NCBI GenBank assembly: GCA_017577485.1
Contig: PKRI01000001.1
Location: forward strand, 1 to 64,000
Origin: Bacillota bacterium
GTDB lineage: Bacteria; Bacillota; Sulfobacillia; Thermaerobacterales; RSA17
Length of the DNA stretch: 64,000 nucleotides
Direction of reading: 5' to 3'
Each line of letters opens with the position of its first letter. The first letter of the stretch is position 1. Position numbers and translations under genes: made by a program. The notes below the pieces were generated by a model that was not told the origin of the DNA, ran no database searches, and saw only the letters and a program-made list of their open reading frames with translations. This document shows positions 41,434-55,032 of the stretch, one piece after another.

Positions 41434-42789
41434 ATGACCCGGTCCAACCCCCGCCTGTTCACCGGCATGACCGCCTTCATGATCGTGTGGCTGGGCCAGG
41501 TCGTGTCGCTGATCGGCACGGCCATGACCCGCTTCGCCGTCATCTTCTGGGCGTACCAGGAAACCGGGCAGGCCACGTCCCTGGCCCTGGTGGCCCTCTT
41601 CTCCTTCGCGCCGGCGGTGCTGTTGAGCCCCATCGCCGGCGCCCTGGTGGACCGCTGGAACCGCAAGGTGGTCATGGTCTTGAGCGACGCGGCCGCCGGC
41701 GCGGCAACGCTGTCGCTGCTGGTCCTCCACCTGACCGGCCACCTGGAACTGCGTTACGTGTACGCAGCGGCAGCGCTGGCCGGCGCCCTGGAGTCGTTCC
41801 AGTTCCCCGCCTACTCGGCGGCCATCTCCACGGTGGTGCCGCCCAAGCACTTCGGTCGCGCCAACGGGTTGGTCGCCCTGGCCGAGTCCGGCTCGGCGAT
41901 CCTGGCGCCGCCCACGGCCGCGGCCTTGCTGGCCACGCTGGGGCTCACGGGCATCTTCGTCATCGACGTGGTCACGGCGGTCGTCGCCATCGCGGCCCTG
42001 CTGGCCGTCCACATCCCCCAGCCGGAGCGCACCGAAGCCGGCGCCCAGGCGGCCGGGTCGCTGCTGGCCGAAGCCGCCTTCGGTTTCCGCTACATCGGGC
42101 AGCGGCCCAGCCTGCTGGGCCTGCAGTTGATCCTGTGCGCGGTAAACCTGGTGGGCAATTTCGCGCAGACCCTGCAGCCCGCCATGATCCTGGCGCGCAC
42201 CGGCTCCAACCAGGTGACGCTGGCGGCGGTGCAGTCGGCGGCGGGACTGGGCGGCGTGGCCGGCAGCCTGCTGATGACGGCCTGGGGCGGTCCCGCCCGG
42301 CGCGTCCACGGCCTGCTGGCGGGGATCGCGCTGGAAGGGCTGCTGAGCGTGGTGCCCATGGGGTTGGGCCGCGGCCCGGGCGTTTGGGCGGCGGCGGCCT
42401 TCGCGGGCGCCATGTGCATGCCGGTCGTCAACGGCTCCAACCAGGCCATCTGGCAGGCCAAGGTCCATCCCGACGTGCAGGGACGAGTCTTCGCGGCCCG
42501 CCGGGTCATTGCCCACGCCATGGCGCCGGTGGCCATGGCGCTGGCAGGACCCCTGGCCGACCGGGTGATGGAGCCGTCCATGGCGCCGGGCGGCAGCCTG
42601 GCCGGGGTCCTGGGCCCGCTGTTCGGCACGGGCCCCGGGGCCGGCATGGCCGTTCTCATCGTCGTCTCCGGGATCCTGACGGCGCTGGTGGGCCTGGGGG
42701 GCTATCTATTCACGGCGGTGCGCCGCGCCGAGGACCTGCTGCCCGATGTGGTTCAGGTCGCCGGCGCGCGGCCCAGGTCGCCGCTGTGA
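41434..42789 (+). CDS. MFS exporter (EntS/macrolide-efflux type)
   Basis: Major facilitator drug or metabolite exporter, 451 aa, about 12 transmembrane helices. LFTGMTAFMIVWLGQVVSLI starts helix 1; the A-motif-like loop is GALVDRWNRKVVMVLSDAAA. AESGSAILAPPTAAALLATLG and GSNQAIWQAKVHPDVQGRVF are typical of the EntS/MefA branch. The substrate is unknown. The ATG has GGAAGGGG 8 nt upstream. Its last 12 codons overlap the end of the convergent rsmE gene (42753-42789). Confidence 0.85.
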   Translation: MTRSNPRLFTGMTAFMIVWLGQVVSLIGTAMTRFAVIFWAYQETGQATSLALVALFSFAPAVLLSPIAGALVDRWNRKVVMVLSDAAAGAATLSLLVLHLTGHLELRYVYAAAALAGALESFQFPAYSAAISTVVPPKHFGRANGLVALAESGSAILAPPTAAALLATLGLTGIFVIDVVTAVVAIAALLAVHIPQPERTEAGAQAAGSLLAEAAFGFRYIGQRPSLLGLQLILCAVNLVGNFAQTLQPAMILARTGSNQVTLAAVQSAAGLGGVAGSLLMTAWGGPARRVHGLLAGIALEGLLSVVPMGLGRGPGVWAAAAFAGAMCMPVVNGSNQAIWQAKVHPDVQGRVFAARRVIAHAMAPVAMALAGPLADRVMEPSMAPGGSLAGVLGPLFGTGPGAGMAVLIVVSGILTALVGLGGYLFTAVRRAEDLLPDVVQVAGARPRSPL

Positions 42790-43561
42790 TAGAGGAGCAT
42801 GGCCAGGATGGCCGGCGCGGCCGTTTCGGTGCGCAGGATCAGGCGTCCCAGGCTGACCGGCGAGGCGCCGGCCTCCCGCAGCGCATGGGCCTCACCCGGC
42901 GCGAAACCGCCTTCGGGGCCCACGATGACCAGCAGGGAATCCTGCCGGCCGGGCTCCGGTGCACGCTGCGAGGGGGGTCCCCAGCGAGCCTGCATCAACT
43001 GGTAAAGGCCCCGTTCCGATTCCCCTTCCCAGGCCAGGACCACCGAGTCCGGCCCATGCCGGGACCGCCAGTCCGCTGCCCGCGCCAGCAGCTGCTCGAA
43101 GGTCAGGACCGGCTCGACGGCCGGCACCCGCAGGCGCCCGCTCTGCCGGGCCGCCGCCTCGGCCACCCGCCGCCAGCGCTCCACCCGATGGCGGGCCCGG
43201 GCCGGGTCCAGGCGCACCACCGACCGCGCCGCGGCGAAGGGCCAGAAGCCGGCGGCCCCCAGTTCCGTGGCCTTCTCGACCACGTGGTCGAACTTGTCGC
43301 CCTTGATCAGGGCCTGGGCCACGGTCACGGCCAGGCGGGGCTCCCGGTCCGGGCGGCTGCGGCTCACCACCCGCGCCACCAGTTGAGCGGCCCCGGGATC
43401 CACCTGCTCGATCTCCACCAGGTACTCGCTGCCGTCGGAACCTACGGCCGTGAAGCGGTGACCGGCGCCCATGCGCAGCACCCGCACCGCATGATGGACG
43501 TCGTCGCCGGCCAGGACCACGCGATCGCCGCGCATCTGATCGTCGGGAACGAAGAACCGCG

Positions 43562-43565
<4 letters not shown>
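42753..43565 (-). CDS. rsmE: 16S rRNA m3U1498 methyltransferase RsmE
   Basis: SPOUT methyltransferase that modifies U1498 of 16S rRNA. It is 270 aa. The N-terminal PUA-like part starts TRFFVPDDQ and has DDVHHAVRVLRM. The SAM-binding knot includes LLVIVGPEGGFAPGEAHAL and SLGRLILRTETAAPAILAML. The GTG overlaps the prmA stop (GTGA). It is the last gene of the heat-shock operon, a common Firmicute arrangement. Confidence 0.95.
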
Positions 43566-45734
<2,169 letters not shown>

Positions 45735-45771
45735 TCACTCCTGTTCGCGGGTCCGGGGGCGCCTGGCGGTC

Positions 45772-47745
45772 CTACGCGCTGGAACTCCCCGCGTCGTCGG
45801 AAACCTTGAAGTCGGCGTCCACCACCTGCTGGCCGCCGGCCCCGCTGCCGCCCGCCGGGCCGCTGCCCGCCCCGGCGCCGCCGCTGCCCTCGGCACCGGC
45901 GCCGGCACCGCCCGGCCCCGCGCTGCCGCCGGCCGCCTGGGCCTGGGCGTAAACCGCGGCGCCCAGGTCCATCAGCGCCTGCTGCAGCCGCTCCGCCGCC
46001 TGCTTGACGGCCTCCGCGTCGCTGCCCTGGAGGGCCTGCTCCACGTCCCGCATCCGGGCCTCCACGGCCTCGACCTTGTCGGCCGGCGCCTTGTCGCGCA
46101 GGTCGTTCAGGGTCTTGCGGGCCTGGTACAGCAGGGAGTCGGCGTTGTTGCGGGCTTCCACCGCCTCCTTGCGCTTCTTGTCCTCGGCGGCGTACTGCTC
46201 GGCCTCCTTGATCATGCGCTGGACCTCGTCCTCGGTCAGCGTGGTGGAGCCGGTGATGGTGATCTTCTGCTCCCGGCCGGTGCCGCGGTCCCGGGCGCTG
46301 ACCTTCAGGATGCCGTTGGCGTCGATGTCGAAGGTGACCTCGATCTGCGGCACGCCCCGGGGCGCCGGCGGGATGCCGTCCAGGATGAACCGGCCCAGGG
46401 TCTTGTTGTCGGCGGCCATGGGCCGCTCGCCCTGCAGCACGTGGATCTCCACCTGGGTCTGGTTGTCGGCGGCGGTGCTGAAGACCTGGGTCCTGGACGT
46501 GGGAATGGTGGTGTTGCGCTCAATGAGCTTGGTGAACACCCCGCCCAGGGTCTCGATGCCCAGGCTCAGAGGCGTCACGTCCAGCAGGACGATGTCCTTG
46601 ACCTCACCGGCCAGGATGCCGGCCTGGACCGCGGCGCCCAGGGCCACCACCTCGTCGGGGTTGACCCCCTTGAAGGGCTCCTTGCCGAAGAATTCGGTGA
46701 TGGCCCGCTGCACCGCGGGGATGCGGGTGGACCCGCCCACCAGGATGATCTTGTCGATGTCCGAGGGCTTGAGGCCGGCGTCGTTCAGGGCCTGGCGGGT
46801 GGGTCCCATGGTGGCCTCCACCAGGTCCGCCGTCAGTTCCTCGAACTTGGCCCGGGTCAGCGTCACGTCCAGGTGCTTGGGACCGTGCTGGTCGGCGGTG
46901 ATGAAGGGCAGGTTGATGGAGGTCTGCAGCACGCTGGACAACTCGATCTTGGCCTTCTCCGCCGCCTCCTTGAGCCGCTGCAGGGCGGTGCGGTCCTTGC
47001 GCAGGTCAATCCCGTGCTCCCGGGCGAACTGGTCCGCCACCCAGTCGATGATGCGCTGGTCGAAGTCGTCGCCGCCCAGGTGGTTGTTGCCGCTGGTGGC
47101 CCGCACCTCGATGACCTCGGCGTCCATGTCGACGGTCAGGATGGACACGTCGAAGGTGCCGCCGCCCAGGTCGAAGACCAGCACCGTCTGCTCGCCCTGG
47201 CCCAGTTCGCGGCCGTAGGCCAGGGCCGCCGCCGTGGGCTCGTTGATGATGCGCAGGACCTCCAGGCCGGCGATGCGGCCCGCGTCCTTGGTGGCCTGGC
47301 GCTGGGCGTCGGTGAAGTAGGCGGGGACGGTGATGACCGCCTTCGTGACTTCCTCGCCCAGGAAGGCCTCGGCGTCCTGCTTGAGCTTGCGCAGGATGAT
47401 GGCCGAGATCTCCTGTGGCGTGTAAGCCTTGCCGTCGATCTCGACCCGGGCGTCGCCATTGGGGCCCCTGATCACCTTGTAGGGGGCGCGGGCGATCTCG
47501 TCGGCGCACTCGTCGTAGAGGCGTCCCATGAAGCGCTTAATTGAGAACACCGTGCGCTCGGCGTTGGTGACCGCCTGGCGGCGGGCCACCTGGCCCACCA
47601 GCTGCTCCCCGTCTTTGGTCCACGCCACGACGGACGGGGTCGTGCGGCTGCCCTCGGCGTTGGGGATCACCACAGGTTCGCCGCCCTCCAGGGCGGCGAT
47701 GACCGAATTCGTCGTTCCCAGGTCAATGCCCACGACCTTGGCCAT
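45772..47745 (-). CDS. dnaK: chaperone DnaK (Hsp70)
   Basis: ATP-dependent chaperone, 657 aa. The N-terminal ATPase starts [20 protein letters not shown] and has [14 protein letters not shown] and [13 protein letters not shown]. The substrate-binding domain begins about residue 360 ([14 protein letters not shown]). The C-terminal lid ends with a Gly/Ala-rich linker of about 45 residues before the final [11 protein letters not shown]. Firmicute Hsp70s usually lack the indel found in Gram-negatives, consistent here. The ATG overlaps grpE by 23 bp and has AGGAGG 9 nt upstream. Confidence 0.98.
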   Translation of the reverse strand: MAKVVGIDLGTTNSVIAALEGGEPVVIPNAEGSRTTPSVVAWTKDGEQLVGQVARRQAVTNAERTVFSIKRFMGRLYDECADEIARAPYKVIRGPNGDARVEIDGKAYTPQEISAIILRKLKQDAEAFLGEEVTKAVITVPAYFTDAQRQATKDAGRIAGLEVLRIINEPTAAALAYGRELGQGEQTVLVFDLGGGTFDVSILTVDMDAEVIEVRATSGNNHLGGDDFDQRIIDWVADQFAREHGIDLRKDRTALQRLKEAAEKAKIELSSVLQTSINLPFITADQHGPKHLDVTLTRAKFEELTADLVEATMGPTRQALNDAGLKPSDIDKIILVGGSTRIPAVQRAITEFFGKEPFKGVNPDEVVALGAAVQAGILAGEVKDIVLLDVTPLSLGIETLGGVFTKLIERNTTIPTSRTQVFSTAADNQTQVEIHVLQGERPMAADNKTLGRFILDGIPPAPRGVPQIEVTFDIDANGILKVSARDRGTGREQKITITGSTTLTEDEVQRMIKEAEQYAAEDKKRKEAVEARNNADSLLYQARKTLNDLRDKAPADKVEAVEARMRDVEQALQGSDAEAVKQAAERLQQALMDLGAAVYAQAQAAGGSAGPGGAGAGAEGSGGAGAGSGPAGGSGAGGQQVVDADFKVSDDAGSSSA

Positions 47746-48511
47746 GCTCGGTGTCCTCCTCGTCCTCCTCATCCGTGACGGCGCGCGGCGGCACATCCGC
47801 GTCGCCCTGCGCCGGCCGCCGGGCCACCTGCACCAGCGCCGGGCGCAGCACTTCGTCCTTGAAGGTATATCCTCGCTGCAGCTCTACAGCCACATGCTCC
47901 TCGGGCACCGCGTCGGTCTCCACGTGGCCCACCGCCTCGTGGAAGTGGGGATCGAAGGGCCGGCCCACCGCCTCGATGGGCCGGATGCCGTGACCCGCCA
48001 GGATGTCGAGAAACTGGCGCAGGGTCAGGCGGATTCCCTCGGCAAAGGCCTTGAGGCCGGCACCCGCGGCCGGCCCGGCGGGCCGGTCGTCCCCGGCCCG
48101 CCCGTCCTGGGCGTTCGCTACCGGTTCCAGGGCGGCCAGCGCCCGTTCCAGGTTGTCGACCACGGGCAGCAGGTCCGCGGCCAGGCGGGCCATGGCCCGG
48201 TCACCCCAGCGCTGCTGCTCCTGCATCATGCGGCGCCTGTAATTGGCGAAATCGGCCTGGGTGCGCTGAAGCTGCGCCTCGGTCTCGGCCAGGCGGGCCT
48301 GCGCTTCGGCCAGTTGCGATTCCAGGCCGGCCAGGCGCGCCGCGTCGTCTCCGCCGGCCTGGGCATCAGCGTCGTCCCCGCCCGGGGCCGCATCTTGGGC
48401 CGCACCCGCGCCGGCGTCCGGGGCTGCACCATGGGCCGGATCCGGAGCGGCGCCTGCCGCGGCATCGGCGGCCGCGGCGGCGCCCGGCGCCTCTTCCCGT
48501 TCCGTGCTCAC
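47723..48511 (-). CDS. grpE: nucleotide exchange factor GrpE
   Basis: Releases ADP from DnaK. It is 262 aa with GTG at 48509-48511, 8 nt after GGAGGG. Residues 1-65 are an Ala/Asp-rich low-complexity tail. A coiled coil follows ([20 protein letters not shown], about 70-110), then [19 protein letters not shown] and the beta domain with [20 protein letters not shown] and [17 protein letters not shown]. It sits between hrcA and dnaK. Confidence 0.95.
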   Translation of the reverse strand: MSTEREEAPGAAAAADAAAGAAPDPAHGAAPDAGAGAAQDAAPGGDDADAQAGGDDAARLAGLESQLAEAQARLAETEAQLQRTQADFANYRRRMMQEQQRWGDRAMARLAADLLPVVDNLERALAALEPVANAQDGRAGDDRPAGPAAGAGLKAFAEGIRLTLRQFLDILAGHGIRPIEAVGRPFDPHFHEAVGHVETDAVPEEHVAVELQRGYTFKDEVLRPALVQVARRPAQGDADVPPRAVTDEEDEEDTEHGQGRGH

Positions 48512-48631
48512 CCAACGACCCTCCAACCGGGGGACCGACCGGCGCAGCCGGGGTCCCCACATCAAAACGGGGATGCCGCGTTGCGGAACCCCCGTTGGCG
48601 AAACGCCGGACCCCGGGCCCAACCGCCCGGT

Positions 48632-49669
48632 TCAGCCCAGCATGCGCGTCAGCACGTCGGAGACCATCTGGGTAACCAGGTCCACCATGCTCACGACCCG
48701 CGGGTAGTTCATCCGCGTCGGGCCCACCACCGCCAGCCGGCCGATCTCGCGGCCGTCCAGGGTATAGGTGGCGCTGACCACGCTGAACTCCTGCATCTGG
48801 GCCAGCGGGTTCTCCTCGCCGATGACCACCCGCACCCGGCCGCTGCCGGTGTCCAGGCCGTTGAGCAGATCCCGAACCAACTGCTGCTCACCCAGCAGGC
48901 GGATCACCGCGTGGGCGCGCTCGATCTCGCGGAACTCAGGCTGGCGGAACAGGTTGGTGGTGCCGTCCACCAGCACGCGCTCGTCGTCCACGTCGGGCGT
49001 CAGCAGGCGCTCCAGGGTGGCGTCCAGCAGCGCGCGGTACCCCGCCAGTTCCACCTGCAGGTCGCCGATGGCCCGGCGGCTGACCCGCTCGATGGGCATG
49101 CCCGCCAGGCGGTCGGTCAGGACGGCGGCAATCCGCTCCAGATCCTCCGCCCGCGTTTCCGGCGGCACCTCCACCAGGCGGTGGCTGACCAGTCCCTCGT
49201 CGGTGACCAGCACCATCAGGGCCCGACCGGGGCGCAGCAGGATCATCTGCAGCGCGCGGAAGATGGACTGGCTGAACATGGGGCCCTGGATCACCGCCAG
49301 GCAGTCGGTGGCTTCGGAGAGGATGCGGGCCGCCTGGCGCAGGACCGCGTCCACCTCACGGATCTGCTGGGCGAACAGCCTGCGGATGCGCTCCATTTCT
49401 GCAGCCGTCGGCGGCTCCAGATCCATCAGTTCGTCCACGTAGAAGCGGTACCCCTTGGTGGACGGGATCCGACCCGCCGAGGTGTGAGGCTGCTCCAGGT
49501 AGCCCAGTTCCTCCAGATCGGCCATCTCGTTGCGGATGGTGGCGGGGCTGACGCCCAGGCCGTACCGCCGCGCCACCGTCCTGGAGCCGACGGGCTCAGC
49601 GGTGATCACGTAATCCTGAACGATGGCCCGGAGGACCTGCCGCTTTCGTGCGTCCAGCATCGGGATCAC
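48632..49669 (-). CDS. hrcA: heat-inducible repressor HrcA
   Basis: Winged-helix repressor that binds CIRCE and is kept active by GroE. It is 345 aa. The DNA-binding N-terminus has VLRAIVQDYVITAEPVGSRT and LGVSPATIRNEMADLEELGY. PHTSAGRIPSTKGYRFYVDE follows, with the GAF-like dimer domain after it. GTG (49667-49669) is annotated as the start; an ATG three codons later is equally possible. It is the first gene of hrcA-grpE-dnaK-dnaJ-prmA-rsmE and represses itself through the CIRCE at 49685-49711. Confidence 0.96.
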   Translation of the reverse strand: MIPMLDARKRQVLRAIVQDYVITAEPVGSRTVARRYGLGVSPATIRNEMADLEELGYLEQPHTSAGRIPSTKGYRFYVDELMDLEPPTAAEMERIRRLFAQQIREVDAVLRQAARILSEATDCLAVIQGPMFSQSIFRALQMILLRPGRALMVLVTDEGLVSHRLVEVPPETRAEDLERIAAVLTDRLAGMPIERVSRRAIGDLQVELAGYRALLDATLERLLTPDVDDERVLVDGTTNLFRQPEFREIERAHAVIRLLGEQQLVRDLLNGLDTGSGRVRVVIGEENPLAQMQEFSVVSATYTLDGREIGRLAVVGPTRMNYPRVVSMVDLVTQMVSDVLTRMLG

Positions 49670-49684
49670 CAGGGACTTTCACCG

Positions 49685-49711
49685 TTAGCACTCTCGGTGC
49701 CGGAGTGCTAA
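49685..49711 (-). promoter_or_regulatory. CIRCE operator
   Basis: A perfect TTAGCACTC-N9-GAGTGCTAA inverted repeat between the hrcA promoter and the hrcA start. It is the binding site for HrcA. Confidence 0.98.
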
Positions 49712-49724
49712 CGCCTTTGCCGCC

Positions 49725-49754
49725 AAGATATCACTGGGCCCGCGGGAGTGTCAA
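49725..49754 (-). promoter_or_regulatory. sigma-A promoter of the hrcA operon
   Basis: -35 TTGACA (49749-49754) and -10 TATCTT (49725-49730) have an 18-bp spacer on the minus strand; the predicted transcription start lies just before the CIRCE. Confidence 0.85.
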
Positions 49755-49820
49755 CGCGAGGGCACCGGCGCCGCCCGCGGGGTTCCCGGCCCCCTCCCGC
49801 CGGCGGCAGGTCCCGGCAGC

Positions 49821-50158
49821 GTGGCCGCCTTCCGGCAGGCGGCGGAGGTGGTGGAGCGCGACGGTGATCTGATGGTCGACGTGAATCCTATGACGCGCCC
49901 TCAGGCCGGGTCGTGACCCGGCGCACCATCGTCCGCGGCGGGCAGGTCCGCCGCATGGAATTTTCAGTCCGGCCGTTCACCCTGCGGGAACTGGCCGGCT
50001 GGCTGGAGGAGGCCGGGTTCGGCGAGGTCCGGGCTTACGGGGCCGAAGGTGAGCCCTTCGGGCTGCTGAGCCGCCGCATGATCGCGGTGGGTCAAGTAGC
50101 CGGCGCTACAGCAGCGCGGCCCACACCTCGTTGGCCAGCAGCAGGCCCCGGCGGGTGA
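49821..50158 (+). pseudogene. remnant of a SAM-dependent methyltransferase gene
   Basis: On the plus strand, two reading frames together resemble the C-terminal end of a class I SAM methyltransferase. The first, from 49821, reads VAAFRQAAEVVERDGDLMVD and then VN. The second, from 49889, reads YDAPSGRVVTRRTIVRGGQV and continues to FSVRPFTLRELAGWLEEAGF and FGLLSRRMIAV. They join best if one base has been lost near 49887. The 5' half of the gene (SAM-binding part) is absent, replaced by the hrcA promoter. The frame ends by overlapping the 3' end of hemW on the other strand. I regard it as a decayed gene, identified by pattern only. Confidence 0.5.
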
Positions 50159-51314
50159 GGCGGATGCGCCCGCCCGCCCGCTCCAGCAGGCCGCGGCCCG
50201 CCAGGTCGGCCAGTTGGGGGCCGAAGGCCTCCTCGGGCGTCTGGCCGAAGCGCTCCACGAACCAGGCGGCGGGCATGCCCTCCACCAGGCGGGTCCCCAG
50301 CATCAGCGCGTCCGCCATGCGGGTCTTGAGCGGCGGCTCGTCCACCTCGGCCACCGGGCGGCGTCCCTCGGCCAGGGCCCGGGCGTAGGGGCCCAGGAAC
50401 CGCTGGTTGCCCCAGCGGCGCCCGTGCCAGTGGGACCAGGCGCCGGCGCCCAGGCCCAGGAAGTCGCCGTCGGCCCAGTAGTTGAGGTTGTGGCGGCTGC
50501 GGAAGCCGGGCCGGGCGAAATTGGAGATCTCGTAGTGCTCATAGCCGGCGGCCGCCAGGCGCTCCACCGCGTGCCGGTACATGGCCGCCTCGTCCTCTTC
50601 GGCCGGCAGCCGCAGCCGGCCCTCGCGGCGCCAGCGGCCGTAGAGGGTGCCCTCCTCCACCTGAAGCCCATAGCAGGAAAGGTGCTCCGGCGGGCCCGGC
50701 GCCAGCGCCAGCACCCGCTCCAGGGTCTCGCGCCAGTCGTCCCGGGTCTGGCCGGGCAGGCCGAAGATCAGGTCCAGGCCGATGTTGGCGAAGCCGGCCT
50801 GCCGCGCCCGGCGATAACCCACCTCTACCGCCCGCCAGTCGTGAACCCGGCCCGCCGCGGCCAGCAGCCGGTCCTGGGCGGCCTGGGCGCCGATGCTCAG
50901 GCGGTTGACGCCGGCCTCCAGCCAGGCCTCGAGGCGGTCCTGCCGCAGGTCTTCCGGGTTGGCCTCCAGGGTCACCTCGGCCCCCGGGTCCAGGCGGAAA
51001 CTGGAGCGGAGGCACGCCATCAGCCGGCAGAAGTCCCCGGGTTCCAGCAGCGACGGCGTCCCGCCGCCGAAAAACAGGGTGCGGAAGGTCACGGAAGCGA
51101 AGGCGTCGTCGGCGGCGTAGAGGCGGATCTCCGCCATGAGGTCGTCGACGTATCGGGATGCCCGGCCCGGCCGGTGGTGATAGGCGGTGAAGTCGCAGTA
51201 CCAGCACTTGCGGGCGCAGAAGGGAATGTGCACGTAGAGGCCGGGGCCCAGCCGGCTGCGGTCCAGGGCGTCGTCCACGGGGCGCCCTGCAGCCCGGCCC
51301 GCGGTGCCATCCAC
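50106..51314 (-). CDS. hemW: heme chaperone HemW (radical SAM)
   Basis: Radical SAM protein related to coproporphyrinogen dehydrogenase; HemW homologues bind and deliver heme. It is 402 aa. LYVHIPFCARKCWYCDF carries the CxxxCxxC cluster motif, followed by FFGGGTPSLLEPG, LEANPEDL, and GVNRLSIGAQ. The C-terminal HemN-type domain has HNLNYWADGDFLGLGAGAWS. The GTG (51312-51314) is 5 nt from the lepA stop; the frame is open 180 codons further upstream within lepA but that is not HemW. A CPDH-specific extra motif is not evident. Confidence 0.94.
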   Translation of the reverse strand: MDGTAGRAAGRPVDDALDRSRLGPGLYVHIPFCARKCWYCDFTAYHHRPGRASRYVDDLMAEIRLYAADDAFASVTFRTLFFGGGTPSLLEPGDFCRLMACLRSSFRLDPGAEVTLEANPEDLRQDRLEAWLEAGVNRLSIGAQAAQDRLLAAAGRVHDWRAVEVGYRRARQAGFANIGLDLIFGLPGQTRDDWRETLERVLALAPGPPEHLSCYGLQVEEGTLYGRWRREGRLRLPAEEDEAAMYRHAVERLAAAGYEHYEISNFARPGFRSRHNLNYWADGDFLGLGAGAWSHWHGRRWGNQRFLGPYARALAEGRRPVAEVDEPPLKTRMADALMLGTRLVEGMPAAWFVERFGQTPEEAFGPQLADLAGRGLLERAGGRIRLTRRGLLLANEVWAALL

Positions 51315-51319
51315 GGCCG

Positions 51320-53119
<1,800 letters not shown>

Positions 53120-53232
53120 TGCGCCCTGCGCCAACTCCGGCCCCTGCCCATCGAAACAGCGTCGGCCCACCGTCCCGCGGGGGCCGCTGTTCAATTATGG
53201 CGGCAGGCTTTTCCCCTTGTCAAAGCAGGGCT

Positions 53233-54510
53233 TCAGGGGCACCGGGCCTCGGCGTCGCCCTGGGGGATCAGGCCCTGGTCCAGGGCGTCGGCGATGGCCT
53301 GGCCCAGCATGCGGGCGCCGCGGACCGCCTCCTCCAGGGTGTTCTCGACGCTGCCGATCTCCAGCAGTACCGCGCTGCGGGGCAGGTGCTGGTTGAAGCG
53401 GGCGTCGTCGCGGACCTGGATGCCCCGGGACAGCTGGGGGTGATACCGGTTCATCAGGGCTTCCAGGTGCCGGGCCACGCAGTGGTTGCTCCGCCAGCGG
53501 GGGTTGTCGCGGGCGCCCACGACGATCAGCACCCGGGCGAAGGGCCCGTCGGGGCCCGCGGCCGTCACCCGGTCCCGGGGCACGGCGTCGCGGTGCAGGT
53601 CCACCAGCAGCCGCAGGGACGGGTACACGTCGGTGACGGGCCGGCCGTCGCGGAAGTTCTGCAGGGCCTGCAGCGATCGCAGGTAGGCGCCGCCCCGGGT
53701 GACCAGCCCGTTCTGGTAGTCGAACGCCTCGCTGACGTGCAGGACGGGCGTGCCCCGCTCCTCCAGGACCCGGGCCAACTCGGCGCCTACGCGGACGATG
53801 TTCAGGTTGTTGTCGGCGGTGAAGCCGACGACGTTGGGGTCGACGCCGGCGCCGGCGGCTACGGGTCCCAGGAAAGCCTCGGTGGTGTGGGTGTGGTAGA
53901 TGAGCACCGCCGGTTCGCCGGGGTCGGGCGGGGGCGCCGCCGGCCGCTCGGGGCCGGCCCCCTCCTCGGGCAAGTCGCCCCGGCCCGCGGCCAGCAGGGC
54001 CTCGTAGCGCCACTGGGGCAGGACCGCCAGGACGTCCACCGCCAGGGGCCCGGCGTCCTCGGGCATTTCCACCAGGTGCATGGCCGGCAGTTCCGAGGCC
54101 AGCAGCGTCCACGGCCGGCCCAGCTGGATGCCGCCGGCCGTCTCGAAGGCCCGGCGCAGCACGTGGGCCGGCGACAGGGGCACCCAGGACCGGCCGCCGC
54201 CGGCGCCCACCGCCGGGCGGCCCGGCAGGGCCGCCTGCAGCACGCTCTTCAGGGTGTCGGGCTGGAGCAGGGACGAGGACAGCCACCCTGCCAGGCGCAG
54301 CCGCGCCTCTCCCACCAACCCCAGGCCTGCGGGCGACTGATCCCAGCCCAGTTCCCCGCCGGCGGCGGGGACGGCGTCCGGGGCCCGCCACCCGATCAGG
54401 GGCGAACTGAAGTAGATCTGGGACAGGGGACCGGCTACCAGCAGCAGGCCGGCCAGGAGGGCGGCGTAGAGCCCCAGCAGGGACCAGGACGGGCGAAACG
54501 GCGCCGGCAT
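53233..54510 (-). CDS. spoIIP: stage II sporulation protein P
   Basis: Peptidoglycan amidase/endopeptidase of the engulfment complex (SpoIIDMP) in the mother cell. It is 425 aa. A transmembrane anchor lies at about 12-34. The catalytic domain in the second half has AVLIYHTHTTEAFLG, LLVDLHRDAVPRDRV, and LLEIGSVENTLEEA. AAGGGG is 8 nt before the ATG. A CATATATT about 25-30 nt upstream of the ATG resembles a sigma-E -10, but no convincing -35 accompanies it. It precedes lepA, as in Bacillus. Confidence 0.94.
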   Translation of the reverse strand: MPAPFRPSWSLLGLYAALLAGLLLVAGPLSQIYFSSPLIGWRAPDAVPAAGGELGWDQSPAGLGLVGEARLRLAGWLSSSLLQPDTLKSVLQAALPGRPAVGAGGGRSWVPLSPAHVLRRAFETAGGIQLGRPWTLLASELPAMHLVEMPEDAGPLAVDVLAVLPQWRYEALLAAGRGDLPEEGAGPERPAAPPPDPGEPAVLIYHTHTTEAFLGPVAAGAGVDPNVVGFTADNNLNIVRVGAELARVLEERGTPVLHVSEAFDYQNGLVTRGGAYLRSLQALQNFRDGRPVTDVYPSLRLLVDLHRDAVPRDRVTAAGPDGPFARVLIVVGARDNPRWRSNHCVARHLEALMNRYHPQLSRGIQVRDDARFNQHLPRSAVLLEIGSVENTLEEAVRGARMLGQAIADALDQGLIPQGDAEARCP

Positions 54511-54577
54511 GGGACAACCCCTTCCGCTCGGACAAATATATGCCCGGGTGGGAAGGGGCTAGAAGCGGCGGGCAGGG

Positions 54578-54904
54578 TCAGCGCAGTTCCGTAGGCACGA
54601 AGGCGTCGATGATGCCGATGACCAGCGAGGCCAGCAGCGCGCCCAGCACCGTCACCCGCATGGTCGGCACCACGAACTGGGTGCCCCAGATGATGACCGC
54701 CGCCGTCAAGAAGCCCACGAGACCCCTGGCCTGGGGCGAGATGCGGCTGCCGAACAGCGCCTCCACCACGTACCCGACGACGGCGATCAGCACCGCCGCC
54801 ACCAGGGCGTTGACGAAGCCGGCGATTTCGAAGCCGGGGAGGATGAAGCCCAGCACCAGCAGAACGATGGCCGACACCACAAAACGGACGATGAGGCCCA
54901 CCAT
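54578..54904 (-). CDS. phage-holin-4-like small membrane protein (YvlD type)
   Basis: Small integral membrane protein of the phage holin 4 superfamily II, 108 aa with four hydrophobic segments: VRFVVSAIVLLVLGFILPGF, FVNALVAAVLIAVVGYVV, GLVGFLTAAVIIWGTQFVVP and VTVLGALLASLVIGIIDAFV. Despite the family name most chromosomal members have unknown function; nothing suggests a prophage here. AAGGAGG is 7 nt before the ATG. It stands between rpsT and spoIIP, where Bacillus has gpr. Confidence 0.85.
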   Translation of the reverse strand: MVGLIVRFVVSAIVLLVLGFILPGFEIAGFVNALVAAVLIAVVGYVVEALFGSRISPQARGLVGFLTAAVIIWGTQFVVPTMRVTVLGALLASLVIGIIDAFVPTELR

Positions 54905-54974
54905 GGACGGTCCTCCTTCCGGTCGGAGCAGGCACCGGATTTGCGTCCTGGCGCAGCGTAGCGTATCCTTCCTG

Positions 54975-55003
54975 TTGTGCCGGTATGCGGGCCGACTTAT
55001 AAT
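54975..55003 (+). promoter_or_regulatory. probable promoter of rpsT
   Basis: A consensus -10 TATAAT (54998-55003) is 17 bp downstream of TTGTGC (54975-54980), which matches only the first half of the -35 consensus. A 7-bp inverted repeat CCGACTT / AAGTCGG (54992-54998, 55007-55013) overlaps the -10 region. Confidence 0.55.
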
Positions 55004-55032
55004 CGGAAGTCGGACGGTGGGAGGTGAGCCCG

